64,000 nucleotides of DNA from an uncultured Paracoccaceae bacterium (GTDB lineage: Bacteria > Pseudomonadota > Alphaproteobacteria > Rhodobacterales > Rhodobacteraceae). The translations under genes were made by a program, and so were the position numbers. Positions within the stretch are counted from its first letter, which is position 1, and every line of letters starts with the position of its first letter. Under the pieces are notes generated by a model. That model worked only from the letters and a program-made list of their open reading frames with translations. It did no database searches and was not told the DNA's origin. This document shows, piece after piece, positions 26,238-36,126 of the stretch. The DNA lies in contig CANKZJ010000001.1 in the NCBI GenBank assembly GCA_947488605.1, positions 992,001 to 1,056,000 of the forward strand. Direction: 5' to 3'.

Positions 26238-27191
26238 ATGTCGGTGTCACCGGCCGTTCCAAGCACCCGTGCAAATCAACCGCAACGCGGCTGGTATAAA
26301 CGCAACGAGATCGCGATCACACCGTGGTTGTTCTTGCTGCCAGCAATGATCTTTTTCGCCGTCTATGTGATAATGCCGATTGGGCAGTCATTCTGGATTT
26401 CGTTCCATGAATGGGACGGCCTTGGCGAAAAGACGTGGGTCGGCACCGCGCACTATGAACGCTTGCTGGGCTGGGGCGACGCCAACATCGACCGCAAGTT
26501 CGAGACATCTTTCTGGAACAACCTAAGATGGTTGGTGCTGTATCTACTGGCGATCCCTGCTGGCTTGTTCATCGCGTTGTTCCTGAACCAGACCGTCACT
26601 GGCATCCGGTTCTACAAGTCGATGTTCTTTTTCCCATTCGTGATCAGCCAAGTTGTTGTTGGCCTGGTGTTCAGCTGGTTCTACCTGCCGCGTGAAGGTT
26701 TGTTGAACGCGGTCCTGGGCATCTTTGGCGCGGGACCCGTGAACATTCTCGGTGATCCATCCTTGGCCACCTATGGCATCATCGCTGCGGGTCTTTGGCC
26801 ACAGACCGCCTATTGCATGATCCTTTACCTGACCGGTCTGAACGCCGTTGATCCAGAACAGGTCGAGGCGGCACGATTGGACGGCGCAAAGGGGCACAAG
26901 ATGCTGTGGTACGTGATCTTGCCGCAGCTGAAGCCCGCAACCTTCATTGCCTTTGTGGTGACCATTATTGGCGCGCTGCGGTCCTTTGACCTGATCAGCG
27001 TCATGACGAACGGCGGACCATTCGGGTCCACCCGCGTCTTGTCCTTTTATATGTTTGAGGAATCCCTCTCAGAGTTCGGCTTTCGCATGGGCTTTGGTGC
27101 CGCGATTGCGGTGGTCTTGTTCTTTATCATGCTGGGGTTCATCGCATACTTTCTGTACTCCATGTACCGCGACGAGAAGGCAGCACAGTAA
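26238..27191 (+). CDS. Sugar ABC transporter permease (MalF/UgpA type)
   Basis: A 317-residue permease with six hydrophobic segments and the CUT1 EAA loop (EAARLDGAKGHKMLWYVILPQLKPA). It starts with a polar cytoplasmic N-terminus and pairs with the following gene as a heterodimeric channel. Shine-Dalgarno CAGGAGAAA precedes the ATG. Its TAA stop shares one base with the start of the next gene. Substrate is inferred from the galactosidases downstream. Confidence 0.92.
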   Translation: MSVSPAVPSTRANQPQRGWYKRNEIAITPWLFLLPAMIFFAVYVIMPIGQSFWISFHEWDGLGEKTWVGTAHYERLLGWGDANIDRKFETSFWNNLRWLVLYLLAIPAGLFIALFLNQTVTGIRFYKSMFFFPFVISQVVVGLVFSWFYLPREGLLNAVLGIFGAGPVNILGDPSLATYGIIAAGLWPQTAYCMILYLTGLNAVDPEQVEAARLDGAKGHKMLWYVILPQLKPATFIAFVVTIIGALRSFDLISVMTNGGPFGSTRVLSFYMFEESLSEFGFRMGFGAAIAVVLFFIMLGFIAYFLYSMYRDEKAAQ

Positions 27192-28039
27192 TGTTCCCAA
27201 CCCCCCTCGCAAAAACATCCCGCACATGGCAAATTTCCTATCAGGTTTTGCTGCCCTTCGCCCTGATCGTCTGGCTTTTACCACTGATCGCCGTTGCCAA
27301 CTTTTCGATCAAGCCAGAGGCCGATTTCGTCAATGGCAATTACTGGGGCCTCCCCTCCAGCTTTGAGGCGTTCTCGAACTACGGCAAGGTATTCTTTGAA
27401 TCCAATATGCCGCGTTACTTGATCAACTCGTTGTTCATTACGATTCCAACGGTGATCGGCGCGGTTGCATTGTCATGCATGGCAGGGTTTGCGCTTGGCG
27501 TTTATAAATTCAAAAGCAACCTGCCGATCTTCTTTATCTTTATCGCTGGCAACTTTGTGCCCTTCCAAATCCTGATGGTGCCAGTCCGCGATCTGACCGT
27601 CAGTATGAACCTTTATGATACCAAAACAGGTCTCGTGCTGTTCCACATCGCATTTCAGACCGGGTTCTGTACGCTCTTTATGCGTAACTTTATCCGCGCG
27701 CTGCCGTTTCCATTGATTGAGGCCGCGCGCGTTGAAGGTATTTCAGAATGGCGCATCTTCTTGTTTGTGGTCTTGCCATTAATGAAGCCTGCATTGGCCG
27801 CTCTTGCCGTGCTGATCTTTACCTTCATCTGGAACGACTACTTCTGGGCTGTCGTGCTGACCCAAGGGCCAGACGCACAACCCGTTACCGCCGGGATTAC
27901 AGAGTTTAACTCGCAGTTCCGTGCGGCCTATCACCTGATGAGCGCAGGCTCGATCGTGGCAGCACTGCCGCCGGTCGTGATGTTCTTTTTGATGCAGAAA
28001 CACTTTATCGCGGGCCTCACCCTCGGAGCAGTAAAGTAA
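27191..28039 (+). CDS. Sugar ABC transporter permease (MalG/UgpE type)
   Basis: A 282-residue partner permease with six predicted membrane segments and the EAA motif in EAARVEGISEWRIFLFVVLPLMKPA. It starts on the last base of the previous stop codon (TAATG), implying coupled translation. Together with the binding protein and the ATPase encoded on the other strand at 22792 it completes a CUT1 importer. The alpha-galactosidase follows six bases after its stop. Confidence 0.92.
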   Translation: MFPTPLAKTSRTWQISYQVLLPFALIVWLLPLIAVANFSIKPEADFVNGNYWGLPSSFEAFSNYGKVFFESNMPRYLINSLFITIPTVIGAVALSCMAGFALGVYKFKSNLPIFFIFIAGNFVPFQILMVPVRDLTVSMNLYDTKTGLVLFHIAFQTGFCTLFMRNFIRALPFPLIEAARVEGISEWRIFLFVVLPLMKPALAALAVLIFTFIWNDYFWAVVLTQGPDAQPVTAGITEFNSQFRAAYHLMSAGSIVAALPPVVMFFLMQKHFIAGLTLGAVK

Positions 28040-28045
28040 ACCACC

Positions 28046-30130
28046 ATGAACCGAACGTACCGTATCGACGACGGTCGCCAGACGCTTGTCCTGGCGGCCC
28101 GCAACGACCGTCTGCCCGAAGTCGTCTATTGGGGCGCTTTGCTGCCAGCGAGTGAAAACCTTGACACGCTGCATGCAGCCCACGCGATTGACGTTACCGG
28201 CGGAATGCTGGACGAAAATCCCGACCTGTCGATCTGTCCAGAGGCGACGCGGAGCTTTCCCGGTCAGCCCGGTCTGATTGTACGGGACAGCGATGGCACG
28301 CCACTTCTGCCAAAGTTTTGTTTTTCAGATGCAGTGCAAAAAGATGACCTTTTGTACCTCGCCTACTGGGATGAAGAAAATCGCATTGGTCTGAAGTTTG
28401 CCTTCAAGAGCGACGATGAAACTCACGTCATCGCTTGTGAAACACATCTAGATGCAACGCGCCCGGTCCACCTGCACTGGCTCGCAGCCCCCGTCCTACC
28501 GGGACCCCAGCAATCGGACGAGATGATTGATGTCTCGGGTCGCTGGTGTGGTGAATTCCAACTCTCGCGTACCGCTTGGGCACCCGGCATGCGTTACCGC
28601 GAAAACCGCACCGGGCGCACGGGGCACGAACATTTCCCCGGTCTTATCGTGCCCTGCCGTGGTGCGACGAACACCGAAGGCGAAGCCTACGCGTTTCATT
28701 ATGGCTGGTCCGGTGGTCACAAAATGATCGCCGAAGAGCTGCAAGACGGACGCCGCCAAATCCAATGGGGGCATGCCGCACGGATGGAAACCGAGGCGGC
28801 AACGCAGTTTAAGACCGCACCGCTGTATATCGCCTATTCCAACACCGGACTGAACGGTTGCGCCGTCGCATTCCAACGCCATCTGCGTGACCGCATCGTC
28901 ACTTGGCCCAAGCCAAATGCGCCGCGCCCGGTGCACTATAACTGCTGGGAAGCCGTGTATTTCGACCATAAGCTTCCAGTCCTGCAAGACATCGCTGACC
29001 GCGCAGCAAAACTTGGTGCGGAACGCTTCGTGCTTGATGATGGCTGGTTTGGTAACCGTGACGACGACACGCGCAGTCTGTCGGACTGGACGGTTGATCC
29101 GCGCAAGTATCCTGATGGCCTGCACCCGCTTATTGAACACGTGCACAGCCTTGGCATGACATTCGGCATCTGGTTCGAGCCAGAGATGATCAATGAAGAC
29201 AGCGACATTCACCGCGCCAACCCACATTGGGCGTTGGGCAGTGAAGATCAGACGCTTGGCCGCCAACAAAAAGCGCTCAACATGGCGCTGCCAGAGGTCC
29301 GCGATTTCCTTTATGAACGGATGTCGGCGATCCTGCGCGATCATCAAATTGATTATATCAAATGGGATCATAACCGGGTGCTGCCGATGCCGGATGCATC
29401 GCAAACGCGCGGTTCTTATGCGCTGATTGACCGGCTGCGCGCAGATTTTCCGCATGTGGAAATCGAAAGCTGCGCTTCGGGTGGTGGACGCATCGACTTT
29501 GGTATTCTGCAACGCACCCAGCGGGTTTGGCTGTCAGACAGCAATGACGCGCTTGAGCGCTTGCGTATCCAACATGACGCCGCCTTGTTCCTGCCACTGT
29601 CAGTGACAGGCAGCCACGTTGGTCCACGCCATTGCCACACCTCGGGCCGTAACCTTGATATCTCATTCCGGGCATGGGTCGCAGCCCAGCGCCACATGGG
29701 GTTCGAGATGGACCCGCGCGAATTAGACGAAACCGAAGCCGCCGTTCTGACCGAGGTCACAAGCTGGTGGAAGCAAAACCGCGACTGGATGCAGACCGCC
29801 GATATCCTGCGGCTGGATAGTGCGGACCCCGCCGTTTTGGCCGAACAGCAGCTTGCACGCGACAAAGATCGCTTTGTGGTCTTTGCAGGCAAGGCCGCAA
29901 CCAGTGCCCAGATTGCGCCGCGCCCCTTGCGCCTGACGGGCCTAGATCCGGCGGCCACCTACCGGATCAATCTGATTAACCGAAACACTTTGCACCGGCT
30001 GTCCCGCGGCACGACGACCCTTAAGACGGACGCGCTGGAATTGTCCGGCGCTTACCTGATGCGCCAAGGCGTGACATTGCCATGGTCGTTCCCTGAACGG
30101 ATGTGGGTGCTGGAGGGCGCAAAGCTATGA
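28046..30130 (+). CDS. Alpha-galactosidase, GH36
   Basis: A 694-residue glycoside hydrolase of family GH36 releasing terminal alpha-linked galactose. The catalytic nucleophile lies in YIKWDHNR (about residue 442) and the acid/base Asp in VWLSDSNDALERLRIQ. The substrate-binding block ERFVLDDGWFGNRDDD and the ESCASGGGRID loop are also typical. It lacks a signal peptide, so it acts in the cytoplasm on imported oligosaccharide. The gene follows the transporter and overlaps the SDR start (ATGA). Confidence 0.93.
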   Translation: MNRTYRIDDGRQTLVLAARNDRLPEVVYWGALLPASENLDTLHAAHAIDVTGGMLDENPDLSICPEATRSFPGQPGLIVRDSDGTPLLPKFCFSDAVQKDDLLYLAYWDEENRIGLKFAFKSDDETHVIACETHLDATRPVHLHWLAAPVLPGPQQSDEMIDVSGRWCGEFQLSRTAWAPGMRYRENRTGRTGHEHFPGLIVPCRGATNTEGEAYAFHYGWSGGHKMIAEELQDGRRQIQWGHAARMETEAATQFKTAPLYIAYSNTGLNGCAVAFQRHLRDRIVTWPKPNAPRPVHYNCWEAVYFDHKLPVLQDIADRAAKLGAERFVLDDGWFGNRDDDTRSLSDWTVDPRKYPDGLHPLIEHVHSLGMTFGIWFEPEMINEDSDIHRANPHWALGSEDQTLGRQQKALNMALPEVRDFLYERMSAILRDHQIDYIKWDHNRVLPMPDASQTRGSYALIDRLRADFPHVEIESCASGGGRIDFGILQRTQRVWLSDSNDALERLRIQHDAALFLPLSVTGSHVGPRHCHTSGRNLDISFRAWVAAQRHMGFEMDPRELDETEAAVLTEVTSWWKQNRDWMQTADILRLDSADPAVLAEQQLARDKDRFVVFAGKAATSAQIAPRPLRLTGLDPAATYRINLINRNTLHRLSRGTTTLKTDALELSGAYLMRQGVTLPWSFPERMWVLEGAKL

Positions 30131-30885
30131 ATGCGACGTTCCATGACCTGCAAGATGCATCCGTCTTTATCACGGGCGGCGGGAATGGCATCGGTGCTGC
30201 ACTGACTGACGGGTTCTTGGCGCAGGGTGCAAATGTTGCCTTTGTCGGGCGTTCTGATGCGTCGGCATTCGTGGATGAAATGGCCGACAAACACGGATCG
30301 CGCCCTTTGTTCGTCCAATGCGACATAACCGATACCCCAGCTCTGCACGCTGCCTTTGATGACGCCGTAGCCGCGCACGGCCCCCTCAACGTCTTGGTCA
30401 ATAATGCCGCGAACGACATGCGGTATGATGCAATGGATATCACCGAAGATGTTTGGGACAGCCAACAAGCCATCAACCTCAAAGCCTATTTCTTTGCTTG
30501 CCAAAAAGCGGCCAAGATGATGGCAGCCAAAGGGTCCATCATCAACTACTCGTCCATCACATATATGATGGGTGCTGCCGGTATGGTGCCATATGTCAGC
30601 GCCAACGCAGGCATCATGGGCATGACACGCGCGCTTGCACGTGAATGGGGCCCACAGGGTATTCGCGTGAATGCCATTGCGCCTGGATGGGTCTTTACCG
30701 ACAAACAAGAAACTCAGTGGGCGACGCCAGAATCCAAGGCTGCGTTCTTGCAAAAGCAATGCCTGCAAGATTTCATCCAACCCAAAGATATGGTCGGCGG
30801 AACACTGTTTTTGGCGTCATCCGCATCGGCTATGATGACCGGGCAGACCATAGCAATTGACGCAGGCGTGGTAGGAACCGGATGA
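30127..30885 (+). CDS. SDR oxidoreductase, probable galactose 1-dehydrogenase, atypical active site
   Basis: A 252-residue classical-type short-chain dehydrogenase with the cofactor motif TGGGNGIG, NNAA, the active-site Ser (NYSSIT) and Tyr (PYVSANAG). The Lys of the YxxxK motif is Asn here (codon AAC near 30604). The C-terminal GQTIAIDAG block is normal. Context (lactonase, DgoK, DgoA) suggests oxidation of galactose to galactonolactone with NAD(P). The start is ATG 30127 overlapping the GH36 stop; a longer GTG form at 30103 is unlikely. The missing Lys makes activity uncertain. Confidence 0.82.
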   Translation: MNATFHDLQDASVFITGGGNGIGAALTDGFLAQGANVAFVGRSDASAFVDEMADKHGSRPLFVQCDITDTPALHAAFDDAVAAHGPLNVLVNNAANDMRYDAMDITEDVWDSQQAINLKAYFFACQKAAKMMAAKGSIINYSSITYMMGAAGMVPYVSANAGIMGMTRALAREWGPQGIRVNAIAPGWVFTDKQETQWATPESKAAFLQKQCLQDFIQPKDMVGGTLFLASSASAMMTGQTIAIDAGVVGTG

Positions 30886-31787
30886 CAGATACAAGCATCA
30901 AAGCCGATTGGATCGCCGTTGACTGGGGCACCAGCAACATGCGTGCTTGGGCGATGTCAGCGTCAGGCACCGTGCTGGCCGAGGCCGCGTCGGATCAAGG
31001 CATGGGCAAGCTTGCGCGCGACGGGTTTGAACCCGCGCTGCTTGCAACTGTCAGCGATTGGATCGACGGTCCTACCACTGTCATCGCTTGCGGCATGGTC
31101 GGATCGCGCCAAGGCTGGGTAGAGGCCCCCTATGCAGCCGTACCCTGCCCGGTTCTATCCGACGCCTTTGTCCAAGCCCCCACGACACACCCTGACCTTA
31201 CAGTTCACGTCATTCCCGGCATCAAACAAACCGATCCCGCGGACGTCATGCGCGGCGAAGAAACCCAGATCAGCGGGTTCTTGGCGCGTAATCCAAATTG
31301 GGACGGCGTGATATGCCTGCCCGGAACCCACACGAAATGGGTGCATATCAGCGCCAACGAGGTTGTCAGCTTTCAAACCTTCATGACGGGTGAATTGTTC
31401 GATACCATCGCCAAGCAAACAGTGCTGCGTCACTCCATCGCTGCGGATGGCTGGGACGATGACGCCTTTGCCATCGGGCTAGATATGGGCATGGCCCGTC
31501 CAGAGCGGCTGGCCGCGCGGCTTTTTTCGCTGCGCGCCAATGGACTGCTGAATGATATGGCGGGTGAAGCAGCGCGCGCGCAACTTTCGGGCCTATTGAT
31601 CGGCGCGGAACTCGCCGCTGCAAAACCCTATTGGCTGGGCCAACAGATTGCAGTTATTGGTGATAGCAGCCTGTCCAAGCTTTATGTTGATGCGCTAGCG
31701 ACCCAAGCGGCCCCCGCGACGCAAGTCAATGCAAGTGCTATTACATTGGCAGGCCTCACAGCCGCCTATCAGCGCCTGAAAGGATAA
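30882..31787 (+). CDS. dgoK: 2-dehydro-3-deoxygalactonokinase
   Basis: A 301-residue kinase of the DgoK family that phosphorylates 2-keto-3-deoxygalactonate with ATP. The N-terminal phosphate-binding block WIAVDWGTSNMRAW and the later blocks GMVGSRQGWVEAPY and LPGTHTKWV are characteristic. Start ATG 30882 overlaps the SDR stop by four bases. The next gene encodes the matching aldolase, so the pair provides the lower half of the De Ley-Doudoroff route for galactose. Confidence 0.93.
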   Translation: MTDTSIKADWIAVDWGTSNMRAWAMSASGTVLAEAASDQGMGKLARDGFEPALLATVSDWIDGPTTVIACGMVGSRQGWVEAPYAAVPCPVLSDAFVQAPTTHPDLTVHVIPGIKQTDPADVMRGEETQISGFLARNPNWDGVICLPGTHTKWVHISANEVVSFQTFMTGELFDTIAKQTVLRHSIAADGWDDDAFAIGLDMGMARPERLAARLFSLRANGLLNDMAGEAARAQLSGLLIGAELAAAKPYWLGQQIAVIGDSSLSKLYVDALATQAAPATQVNASAITLAGLTAAYQRLKG

Positions 31788-31790
31788 CTC

Positions 31791-32396
31791 ATGACCCGCC
31801 CTCTGATCGCTATTTTGCGTGGTGTCACGCCAGCTGAGGCAGCACCGATCGCCGCTGCATTGATCGATGCCGGTATTACAAAGATTGAGGTACCGCTGAA
31901 TTCGCCTGATCCATTCGACAGCATCAAGGCAATGGCGGACGCCTATGGATCGGACGCGCTGATCGGGGCTGGCACGGTTTTGTCGACAGATGATGTCGGA
32001 CGGGTGGCAAACGCGGGTGGTAAATTGATCGTATCGCCTAATTGCGACCAACGGGTGATCGTGGCCACAAAGGCAGCTGGCATGGAAAGCTGGCCCGGGG
32101 TCATGACACCGACCGAATGCTTTGCGGCGCTGAAAGCCGGCGCAGATGGGTTAAAGATTTTTCCCGCCAGCCTGCTTGGCCCTGAAGGCATCAAGGCGAT
32201 CCGCGCCGTCTTGCCACAAGGCACGCAGGTTTATGCTGTGGGCGGTGCAGGCGCCGACAACTTTGCCGAATGGATCGCTGCATCGGCAGACGGGTTTGGT
32301 ATTGGTTCAGCACTTTATAAGACGGGTTTTTCCGTCGCAGATGTCGCGGCGCGCGCGCGCGATATGGTCGCCGCGTACGACGAAGCATCCCAATGA
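31791..32396 (+). CDS. dgoA: 2-dehydro-3-deoxy-6-phosphogalactonate aldolase
   Basis: A 201-residue class I aldolase of the KDPG/KDPGal family, splitting KDPGal to pyruvate and glyceraldehyde 3-phosphate. The Schiff-base Lys is in [10 protein letters not shown], the catalytic Glu in [11 protein letters not shown], and the substrate phosphate loop is near GIGSALYK. The N-terminus [17 protein letters not shown] is typical of DgoA rather than Eda. It lies three bases after dgoK and overlaps the lactonase gene by four bases. Confidence 0.93.
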   Translation: MTRPLIAILRGVTPAEAAPIAAALIDAGITKIEVPLNSPDPFDSIKAMADAYGSDALIGAGTVLSTDDVGRVANAGGKLIVSPNCDQRVIVATKAAGMESWPGVMTPTECFAALKAGADGLKIFPASLLGPEGIKAIRAVLPQGTQVYAVGGAGADNFAEWIAASADGFGIGSALYKTGFSVADVAARARDMVAAYDEASQ

Positions 32397-33214
32397 TTTA
32401 TGACGACACGCAATGCACACTTGGCGAAGGCCCTCTTTGGCATCCTTTGCGCGGGCAGTTGTTCTGGTTCGATATTCTGGATCGCAAGCTGCATACCGAA
32501 GGCCAGCATTGGCAGTTCGCCGACTATGTCAGTGCGGCAGGTTGGATCGATGAAGACACGCTTTTGGTCGCGACAAGTAACGCGCTGCGCCGCTTTGATC
32601 TGACAACAGGCGATCATCATGTCGTCGTGCCACTTGAGGCTGATGACGCTGTGACGCGCTCTAACGATGGGCGCGCTGACCCGCAGGGTGGTTTCTGGAT
32701 TGGCACGATGGGCATCGAGGCCGAAAATGATGCTGGCGCGATTTACCGCTACTACAAAGGCGAGCTACGTCAACTTTTTGCACCCATCACTATCTCGAAT
32801 GCGATCTGTTTTGCACCGGATGGCAAAACAGCATATTTCACCGACACGCCTACGCAAAAGATCATGTGCGTTGCACTTGATGCTGATGGATGGCCCGCGG
32901 CTGATCCTGCCGTGCATCTTGATTTGTCCGGTACAGAGTTCCGCCCCGACGGTGCCGTGATCGATGCGGGCGGCAACCTTTGGAGCGCACAATGGGGTGT
33001 CGGGCGTGTTGCAGGTTATGATCCCAAGGGGGCTTTCTTGGAGAGCTTCAATTTCGCAGCAAGCCAGACATCCTGCCCGGCATTTGGTGGTGACGACCTG
33101 ACCACGTTGTTTTGCACCAGCGCAGCCGTTGGCACAAACGGCACCGAAGACGGCAAGACATTCTGCGCACAAACACGCTATAAAGGACAGGCAGAGCATC
33201 GCGTCATCCTGTAA
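32393..33214 (+). CDS. SMP-30/gluconolactonase-type lactonase
   Basis: A 273-residue six-bladed beta-propeller of the SMP-30/regucalcin family. Metal-binding residues appear in [10 protein letters not shown] (Glu) and in [19 protein letters not shown] (Asn/Asp), with PDG motifs ([14 protein letters not shown]). It would hydrolyse galactonolactone to galactonate, following the dehydrogenase. It is cytoplasmic because no signal peptide is present. The start overlaps the dgoA stop (ATGA). Arabinonolactonase or gluconolactonase specificity is an alternative. Confidence 0.88.
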   Translation: MIYDDTQCTLGEGPLWHPLRGQLFWFDILDRKLHTEGQHWQFADYVSAAGWIDEDTLLVATSNALRRFDLTTGDHHVVVPLEADDAVTRSNDGRADPQGGFWIGTMGIEAENDAGAIYRYYKGELRQLFAPITISNAICFAPDGKTAYFTDTPTQKIMCVALDADGWPAADPAVHLDLSGTEFRPDGAVIDAGGNLWSAQWGVGRVAGYDPKGAFLESFNFAASQTSCPAFGGDDLTTLFCTSAAVGTNGTEDGKTFCAQTRYKGQAEHRVIL

Positions 33215-33259
33215 CGCATTGTTTCGCGATCCCGGCCCTTAACTGCAAAGGTTCTTGCC

Positions 33260-35164
33260 ATGAAACGCACGCTTGGCGTTTGTTATTATCCCGAACATTG
33301 GCCCGAAGACCAATGGACCACGGACGCGGCCCAAATGGTTGCAGCTGGCCTGTCTTGGGTCAGAATTGGCGAATTCGGATGGAGCAGAATGGAAGCCGCA
33401 CCCGGCACCTTTACATGGGACTGGTTGGACCGTGCGATTGCGGTTTTGGGTGACGCGGGGCTTCAGGTTATCCTTGGCACGCCAACGGCGACCCCACCGC
33501 GTTGGATGATCGACAAATACCCCGATATGCTCGCTATGGATGCCGACGGCCGGCCACGCAAATTTGGATCACGCCGCCACTATGACTTTAGCCATTTAGG
33601 CTACCGCGACGAATGCAAGCGCATCGCGCGCTTGATGGGCGAGCGTTATGGCAAGAACCCCCATATCGCCGCTTGGCAAATCGACAACGAATACGACTGC
33701 CACGAGACAACATTGAGCTATTCTGATGCCGCGCGAACAGGGTTTCAGGACTGGCTGGCGCAGAAATATCAATCCACAGATGCGCTAAACCGCGCGTGGG
33801 GAAATGTGTTTTGGTCAATGGACTATGACAGCTTTGACCAAATTGATCTGCCAAACTTGACCGTGACCGAGCCGAACCACCCCCATCAATTGGCGTTTCG
33901 CCGTTATAGCTCCGATCAGGTTGTCGCGTTCAATAAGGTGCAAGCCGATGAGCTACGCAGGCATACGGATGCACCATTGATACATAATTACATGGGTCGG
34001 ATCACGGCCTTCGATCATTGGAAAGTTGGCGCTGACCTCGATATCGCCTCTTGGGATAGTTACCCGATTGGCTTCCTATCGGACCGCCTTGAAGGAAGCC
34101 CTGCTTTCAAGCAGGCTTTCTTGCGTCAAGGCCACCCTGACAATCAAGCCTTCCACCATGATCTTTACCGTGCCGTCGGCAAAGGCCGCATGTGGGTAAT
34201 GGAACAGCAGCCCGGTCCGGTGAACTGGGCACCCTACAACCCAGCCCCGCTGGCGGGCATGGCGCGTCTTTGGGCATGGGAAGCATTTGCGCATGGGGCA
34301 GAAACGGTCTGCTATTTCCGGTGGCGACAAGCCCCTTTTGCGCAAGAACAAATGCACGCAGGTCTGTTGCGCCCGGACAGCACTCCGGCCCCGGCCTTGG
34401 CCGAAACACGCCAGATCGCGGATGAATTCGCATCATTGGGCGATGTTGGCACTGCAAAAGCACAAGTCGCGCTTGTTTTCGATTATGAGAGCGCATGGGC
34501 TTGGGACACGCAGCCGCAAGGCGCTGATTTTGAGATGTTCCGTTTGGCATTTGCCGCCTATTGCGCGCTGCGGCGTGCAGGGTTGAGCATTGATATCTTA
34601 CCGCCTGACACATCTGATCTGTCAGGCTACAAATTGGTATTGGCGCCGGGCATCATGACGCTGTCTGACAACATGCGCACAGCACTTACGTCCTTCGAGG
34701 GCACGGCTTTGATTGGCCCGCGCACCGATACCAAGACCTCTGAACTTGCAATCCCCGTGCCGATGGGGCCGCTGCTACCTGAACTCGATGTCACGGTTGT
34801 ACTGACTGAAAGCATGCCACCAGACGACAAAATCAAGCTGCAGGGTGGAGGGCGCTTTGTGCATTGGTTTGAGCATCTGGAAGGCACAGCGCCAGTTCAC
34901 TTGACCACAAAAGCCGGACAGCCAGCGATCATGGGTGGCGATCACATCAGGTACCTTGCGGGATGGCCGGATGACGCCACATTCGACAGCATTATCGGCG
35001 GTCTGTGTGACGCGTTAGAGTTGGAAACCCTCAGTTTGCCCGAAGGTTTGCGGATACGTGATACGGATACGCACCGTTTCGTCTTCAACTATGCGGCACA
35101 CACCCAGTCGTGGAATGGGACCATTATTCCGGCCGCAGGCGTCCATTGGGAGCCGCTCGCGTGA
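33260..35164 (+). CDS. Beta-galactosidase, GH42
   Basis: A 634-residue beta-galactosidase of family GH42. The acid/base Glu lies in AAWQIDNEYDCH and the nucleophile Glu in WVMEQQPGPVNWAPYNPAP; the N-terminal LGVCYYPEHWPEDQW is a family hallmark. A trimerisation-type domain follows (about 400-560) and then a small C-terminal beta domain. With the GH36 enzyme it lets the cell use both alpha- and beta-galactosides. No signal peptide is visible. The stop overlaps the mutarotase GTG start by four bases. Confidence 0.94.
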   Translation: MKRTLGVCYYPEHWPEDQWTTDAAQMVAAGLSWVRIGEFGWSRMEAAPGTFTWDWLDRAIAVLGDAGLQVILGTPTATPPRWMIDKYPDMLAMDADGRPRKFGSRRHYDFSHLGYRDECKRIARLMGERYGKNPHIAAWQIDNEYDCHETTLSYSDAARTGFQDWLAQKYQSTDALNRAWGNVFWSMDYDSFDQIDLPNLTVTEPNHPHQLAFRRYSSDQVVAFNKVQADELRRHTDAPLIHNYMGRITAFDHWKVGADLDIASWDSYPIGFLSDRLEGSPAFKQAFLRQGHPDNQAFHHDLYRAVGKGRMWVMEQQPGPVNWAPYNPAPLAGMARLWAWEAFAHGAETVCYFRWRQAPFAQEQMHAGLLRPDSTPAPALAETRQIADEFASLGDVGTAKAQVALVFDYESAWAWDTQPQGADFEMFRLAFAAYCALRRAGLSIDILPPDTSDLSGYKLVLAPGIMTLSDNMRTALTSFEGTALIGPRTDTKTSELAIPVPMGPLLPELDVTVVLTESMPPDDKIKLQGGGRFVHWFEHLEGTAPVHLTTKAGQPAIMGGDHIRYLAGWPDDATFDSIIGGLCDALELETLSLPEGLRIRDTDTHRFVFNYAAHTQSWNGTIIPAAGVHWEPLA

Positions 35165-36126
35165 TTGCTTTTGGCACGACCAAGACGGGCCAAGACGTCC
35201 ATAAGATCACACTCGGTTCTGGCGACTTGACAGTCAGCGTGCTGACTTGGGGCGCTGTGGTGCAAGACGTGCGGCTCGCAGGTGTTGATCGGTCCCTCAC
35301 GATGGGATCGGATCATTTGGCAGACTACGAGGGCGAGATGCGCCATCATGGAGCGTTGATCGGACCGGTTGCCAATCGGATCAGCACGGCACGTGTGCGT
35401 CTTGATGGAATGATGCACGAGTTGGAGCGCAACCAAGACAATCGCATCCACCTGCATTCAGGCGCGCAAGCGACCCATCTACAGGTTTGGGATGTCATTG
35501 ACGTAGCCGCCGACAAGGCGACGCTTGCAATCAACCTCACTGACGGGCAATGCGGCCTGCCCGGCAATCGAAGAATAACGGCGACATTTGAAGTTACACC
35601 GGCCGCGACACTCACACTGAAAATCACAGGTGTAACTGACGATACGACGCTGATGAATTTCGCCAATCACTCTTACTGGAACCTCGATGGTAGCCGCCGG
35701 TTTGACGGGCATAGCCTACAAATCAAGGCTGACCATTTCCTGCCGACGACAGCTGATTTCACCCCAACCGGTGAGGTCTTGGACGTGACGGGCACAGACA
35801 TGGACTTTCGAAAGGCCCGCCGCATAGAGGCGCAAGCACCCGCGCTTGATCACAACTTTTGCCTTTCACAAAGCGACCAACCGCTGCGCGATGTGCTGAT
35901 CCTGACAGGGCAAACAGGTGTGCAGATGACAATGGCGACGACCGCATCAGGTCTTCAAGTCTATGACGGACGCGGTCCCGCCCGACCCGGCAAAGACATC
36001 TATGAAGGTCTCGCCGTTGAGGCGCAGTCCTGGCCAGATGCACCAAACAATCCGGGGTTTCCATCTATCAAGATCACCCCGGATGCGCCTTACCATCAAA
36101 CGACGGTTTGGCGATTTAAGGCTTAG
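35161..36126 (+). CDS. galM: Aldose 1-epimerase (mutarotase)
   Basis: A 321-residue GalM-type enzyme that interconverts alpha- and beta-galactose, the anomers freed by the two galactosidases. Visible residues include the catalytic His in NFANHSYWNLDG and the Glu in GLAVEAQSWPDAPN, plus GPVANRI near the N-terminus. GTG 35161 overlaps the GH42 stop; the longer in-frame ATG at 35110 lies inside GH42 and is less likely. It is the last gene of the galactoside operon and its stop overlaps that of the convergent hiuH gene. Confidence 0.92.
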   Translation: MIAFGTTKTGQDVHKITLGSGDLTVSVLTWGAVVQDVRLAGVDRSLTMGSDHLADYEGEMRHHGALIGPVANRISTARVRLDGMMHELERNQDNRIHLHSGAQATHLQVWDVIDVAADKATLAINLTDGQCGLPGNRRITATFEVTPAATLTLKITGVTDDTTLMNFANHSYWNLDGSRRFDGHSLQIKADHFLPTTADFTPTGEVLDVTGTDMDFRKARRIEAQAPALDHNFCLSQSDQPLRDVLILTGQTGVQMTMATTASGLQVYDGRGPARPGKDIYEGLAVEAQSWPDAPNNPGFPSIKITPDAPYHQTTVWRFKA

